Assembly (NCBI GenBank): GCA_964489715.1
Contig: CAZBAK010000026.1
Coordinates: 1-23,532 of the forward strand
Direction of reading: 5' to 3'
DNA length: 23,532 bases
Origin: Tissierella_A sp964489715
GTDB taxonomy: Bacteria > Bacillota > Clostridia > Tissierellales > Tissierellaceae
Shown: one piece after another, positions 22,386 to 23,532 of the stretch
How the letters are laid out: every line of letters starts with the position of its first letter
Numbering within the stretch: position 1 is the first letter of the stretch
Made by a program: the position numbers and the translations under genes
Notes under the pieces: model-generated
The model's input: only the letters and a program-made list of their open reading frames with translations
Told to the model about the DNA's origin: nothing
Databases searched by the model: none

Positions 22386-23156
22386 TTGGAAGAGCTTTCA
22401 ACAAAATTAGCCGATACAGCAATTTTAGCAGGTCAAATTATGCTTGAATGCAATGCAGAGAGTTATAGAATTGAAGATACTATGAACTTTATACTTAGAT
22501 CTTCAGGATTTAAAACCTGCGATGCCTATGCCATGGCTACTGCAATTTTCGTTACTATAGATGATCCTAGAATAACAAATATATCTATAGTTAAAAGAGT
22601 TAAGTATGACTCGACTAATTTAAAGAAAATTTCTCAAGTAAATGATATTTCAAGACAATTATCTAGTAATAGTATTGATCTTGATACAGCTTATGAAAAC
22701 TTAAATGCTTTAAAAATTGAAAAACATAGTCCTAAATCAAAATATATAGGCCTAATGGCTATGTCTGGTTCCTTTGCGGGCATATTTAATGGTGGTCCCA
22801 TAGAAGTTTTAGTAGCAACTCTAGCTGCTGGCATCTTGCCCTTAGTAGATATAATTGATCGAAAACTTAAATTAGGCTTCTTTGTTTCAAATATTTTATC
22901 CTTAGTTCCTATTGTTGCACTAATTGTTATGATAAAAAATAATATATTTAGTAACTTAAGTGCAGGAATATCTATTATTGGTGTTATAATGCCCTTTGTG
23001 CCAGGAACAGCTATAACAAACGCCATAAGGGATACCTTTAGAGGTGACTATATTTCAGGAGGAGCTAGGTTTTTAGAATCCTTTGCTGTAGCTCTATCAG
23101 TAGCCATAGGAGTAGCTCTAGGATTAATATTGTCAGGAGGTTATGATTTACTATGA
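22386..23156 (+). CDS. Threonine/serine exporter family protein, ThrE N-terminal-domain type
   Basis: About 256 residues. The first part is a soluble domain (KLADTAILAGQIMLECNAESYRIEDTM), followed by five membrane helices from residue 120, with AGIFNGGP and MPFVPGTAITNAIRDTFRGD, the proline-glycine loop typical of this family. It is the first half of a two-gene exporter. An ATG at 22326 is in frame, but AAAGAGGTGG lies 5 bases before a TTG at 22386, and the family N-terminus begins there, so I chose TTG. The stop overlaps the next start (ATGA). The exported substrate is presumed to be threonine or serine from family knowledge; some members handle other organic acids. Confidence 0.85.
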   Translation: MEELSTKLADTAILAGQIMLECNAESYRIEDTMNFILRSSGFKTCDAYAMATAIFVTIDDPRITNISIVKRVKYDSTNLKKISQVNDISRQLSSNSIDLDTAYENLNALKIEKHSPKSKYIGLMAMSGSFAGIFNGGPIEVLVATLAAGILPLVDIIDRKLKLGFFVSNILSLVPIVALIVMIKNNIFSNLSAGISIIGVIMPFVPGTAITNAIRDTFRGDYISGGARFLESFAVALSVAIGVALGLILSGGYDLL

Positions 23157-23532
23157 TTGTTCAATTACTTTTCGCACTAGTAGCTGTCTATTTTACAGCT
23201 TCAGTTTATCAATCACCTGAAAGGCTGCTTAAATATACTGCCTTAATTGGTGGACTAGGTTGGCTTACTTACTTGTTTTTCTCAAAGGACTACAATTTAA
23301 TGCTAGCTACATACCTAAGCAGTTTTTTAATTGCAACACTATCAAATATATCAGCTATATATTTCAAAGTTCCTGTCACTGTATTCTTTATACCTAGTTT
23401 TATCCCCTTGGTTCCAGGAGCTACAATGTATAGGTCTATCTATTCTTATATAATGGGAGATACTCCTTCAGGTACTGCCTATTTACTAGAAACTTTCTTT
23501 ATAGCAATTATGATAGCCCTTGCAATACTTAC
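23153..23532 (+). CDS. Threonine/serine exporter family protein, ThrE C-terminal-domain type (partial at window end)
   Basis: The first 126 residues of a membrane protein of the small ThrE_2/DUF3815 type, with helices at about 2-18, 28-45 and 52-70, then FIPSFIPLVPGATMYRSIYS, the second proline-glycine loop. Its ATG shares four bases with the preceding stop codon. In fused ThrE proteins the two parts are one chain; in many Firmicutes they are two subunits as here. The gene runs off the window and probably lacks about 20-30 residues. Confidence 0.85.
   Translation, partial: MIVQLLFALVAVYFTASVYQSPERLLKYTALIGGLGWLTYLFFSKDYNLMLATYLSSFLIATLSNISAIYFKVPVTVFFIPSFIPLVPGATMYRSIYSYIMGDTPSGTAYLLETFFIAIMIALAIL

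Noticed and set aside
1..23532. CRISPR arrays, tRNA or rRNA genes, complete insertion sequences, known riboswitches
   Set aside because: No regularly spaced repeats, no tRNA-like cloverleaf, no transposase with terminal repeats and no recognised riboswitch core seen by eye.

Overview
The window is AT-rich DNA from a low-GC Gram-positive anaerobe, most likely Clostridia or Tissierellia. The supporting signs are strong AGGAGG-type ribosome sites, a predicted selenocysteine (UGA) redox protein, a ferredoxin-type DUF362 protein, a chemotaxis receptor with a flagellar-sigma-like promoter, c-di-GMP signalling and long AT-rich terminator hairpins. The assignment is by feel and codon style; there is no rRNA or tRNA to anchor it. 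The sequence is a draft scaffold: N runs at 2211-2310 (100), 7927-8026 (100) and 11965-11974 (10) each break a gene.

Layout. 1-3240: a GNAT acetyltransferase, about 0.8 kb with no intact gene (a promoter with a dyad operator, gene remnants and a hairpin), the C-terminal half of an RlmD-type 23S rRNA uracil methyltransferase cut by a gap, and an HSL-type alpha/beta hydrolase. 3269-5858: a CMD-family protein, a DUF6320-like zinc-ribbon membrane protein and an HxxxDG acyltransferase on the minus strand, ending at a perfect 54-bp palindrome. 5859-7650: a three-gene minus-strand operon of two small paralogous membrane proteins of unknown function plus a membrane-anchored Cache sensor with no output domain. 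This is the least explained part of the window. 7743-9250: an interrupted methyl-accepting chemotaxis protein with a sigma-D-like promoter. 9272-9733: an AhpC/TSA redoxin with an in-frame UGA in a UxxC motif and a SECIS-like hairpin, so a probable selenoprotein. 9796-14260: a lipoprotein solute-binding protein overlapping a Cache-PAS-GGDEF-EAL c-di-GMP protein (split by a gap and an in-frame stop), with no permease genes, an 11-codon leader ORF and another sigma-D-like promoter. 14261-18385: a pcm-ABC-ABC operon encoding a heterodimeric exporter with one degenerate ATP site. 18523-20573, plus strand: DUF362-ferredoxin protein and DegV. 20756-22170, minus strand: a rhodanese lipoprotein, and pdxS without an adjacent pdxT. 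22386-end, plus strand: a split ThrE-type exporter, the second half running off the window.

How parts fit together. The MCP and the binding-protein/c-di-GMP operon both carry sigma-D-like promoters and both read external signals, so they may belong to one motility-linked regulon. The orphan Cache protein next to the paralogous membrane pair may be another sensing or transport unit. The remainder is housekeeping (rRNA and protein modification, vitamin B6, fatty-acid binding, amino-acid export).
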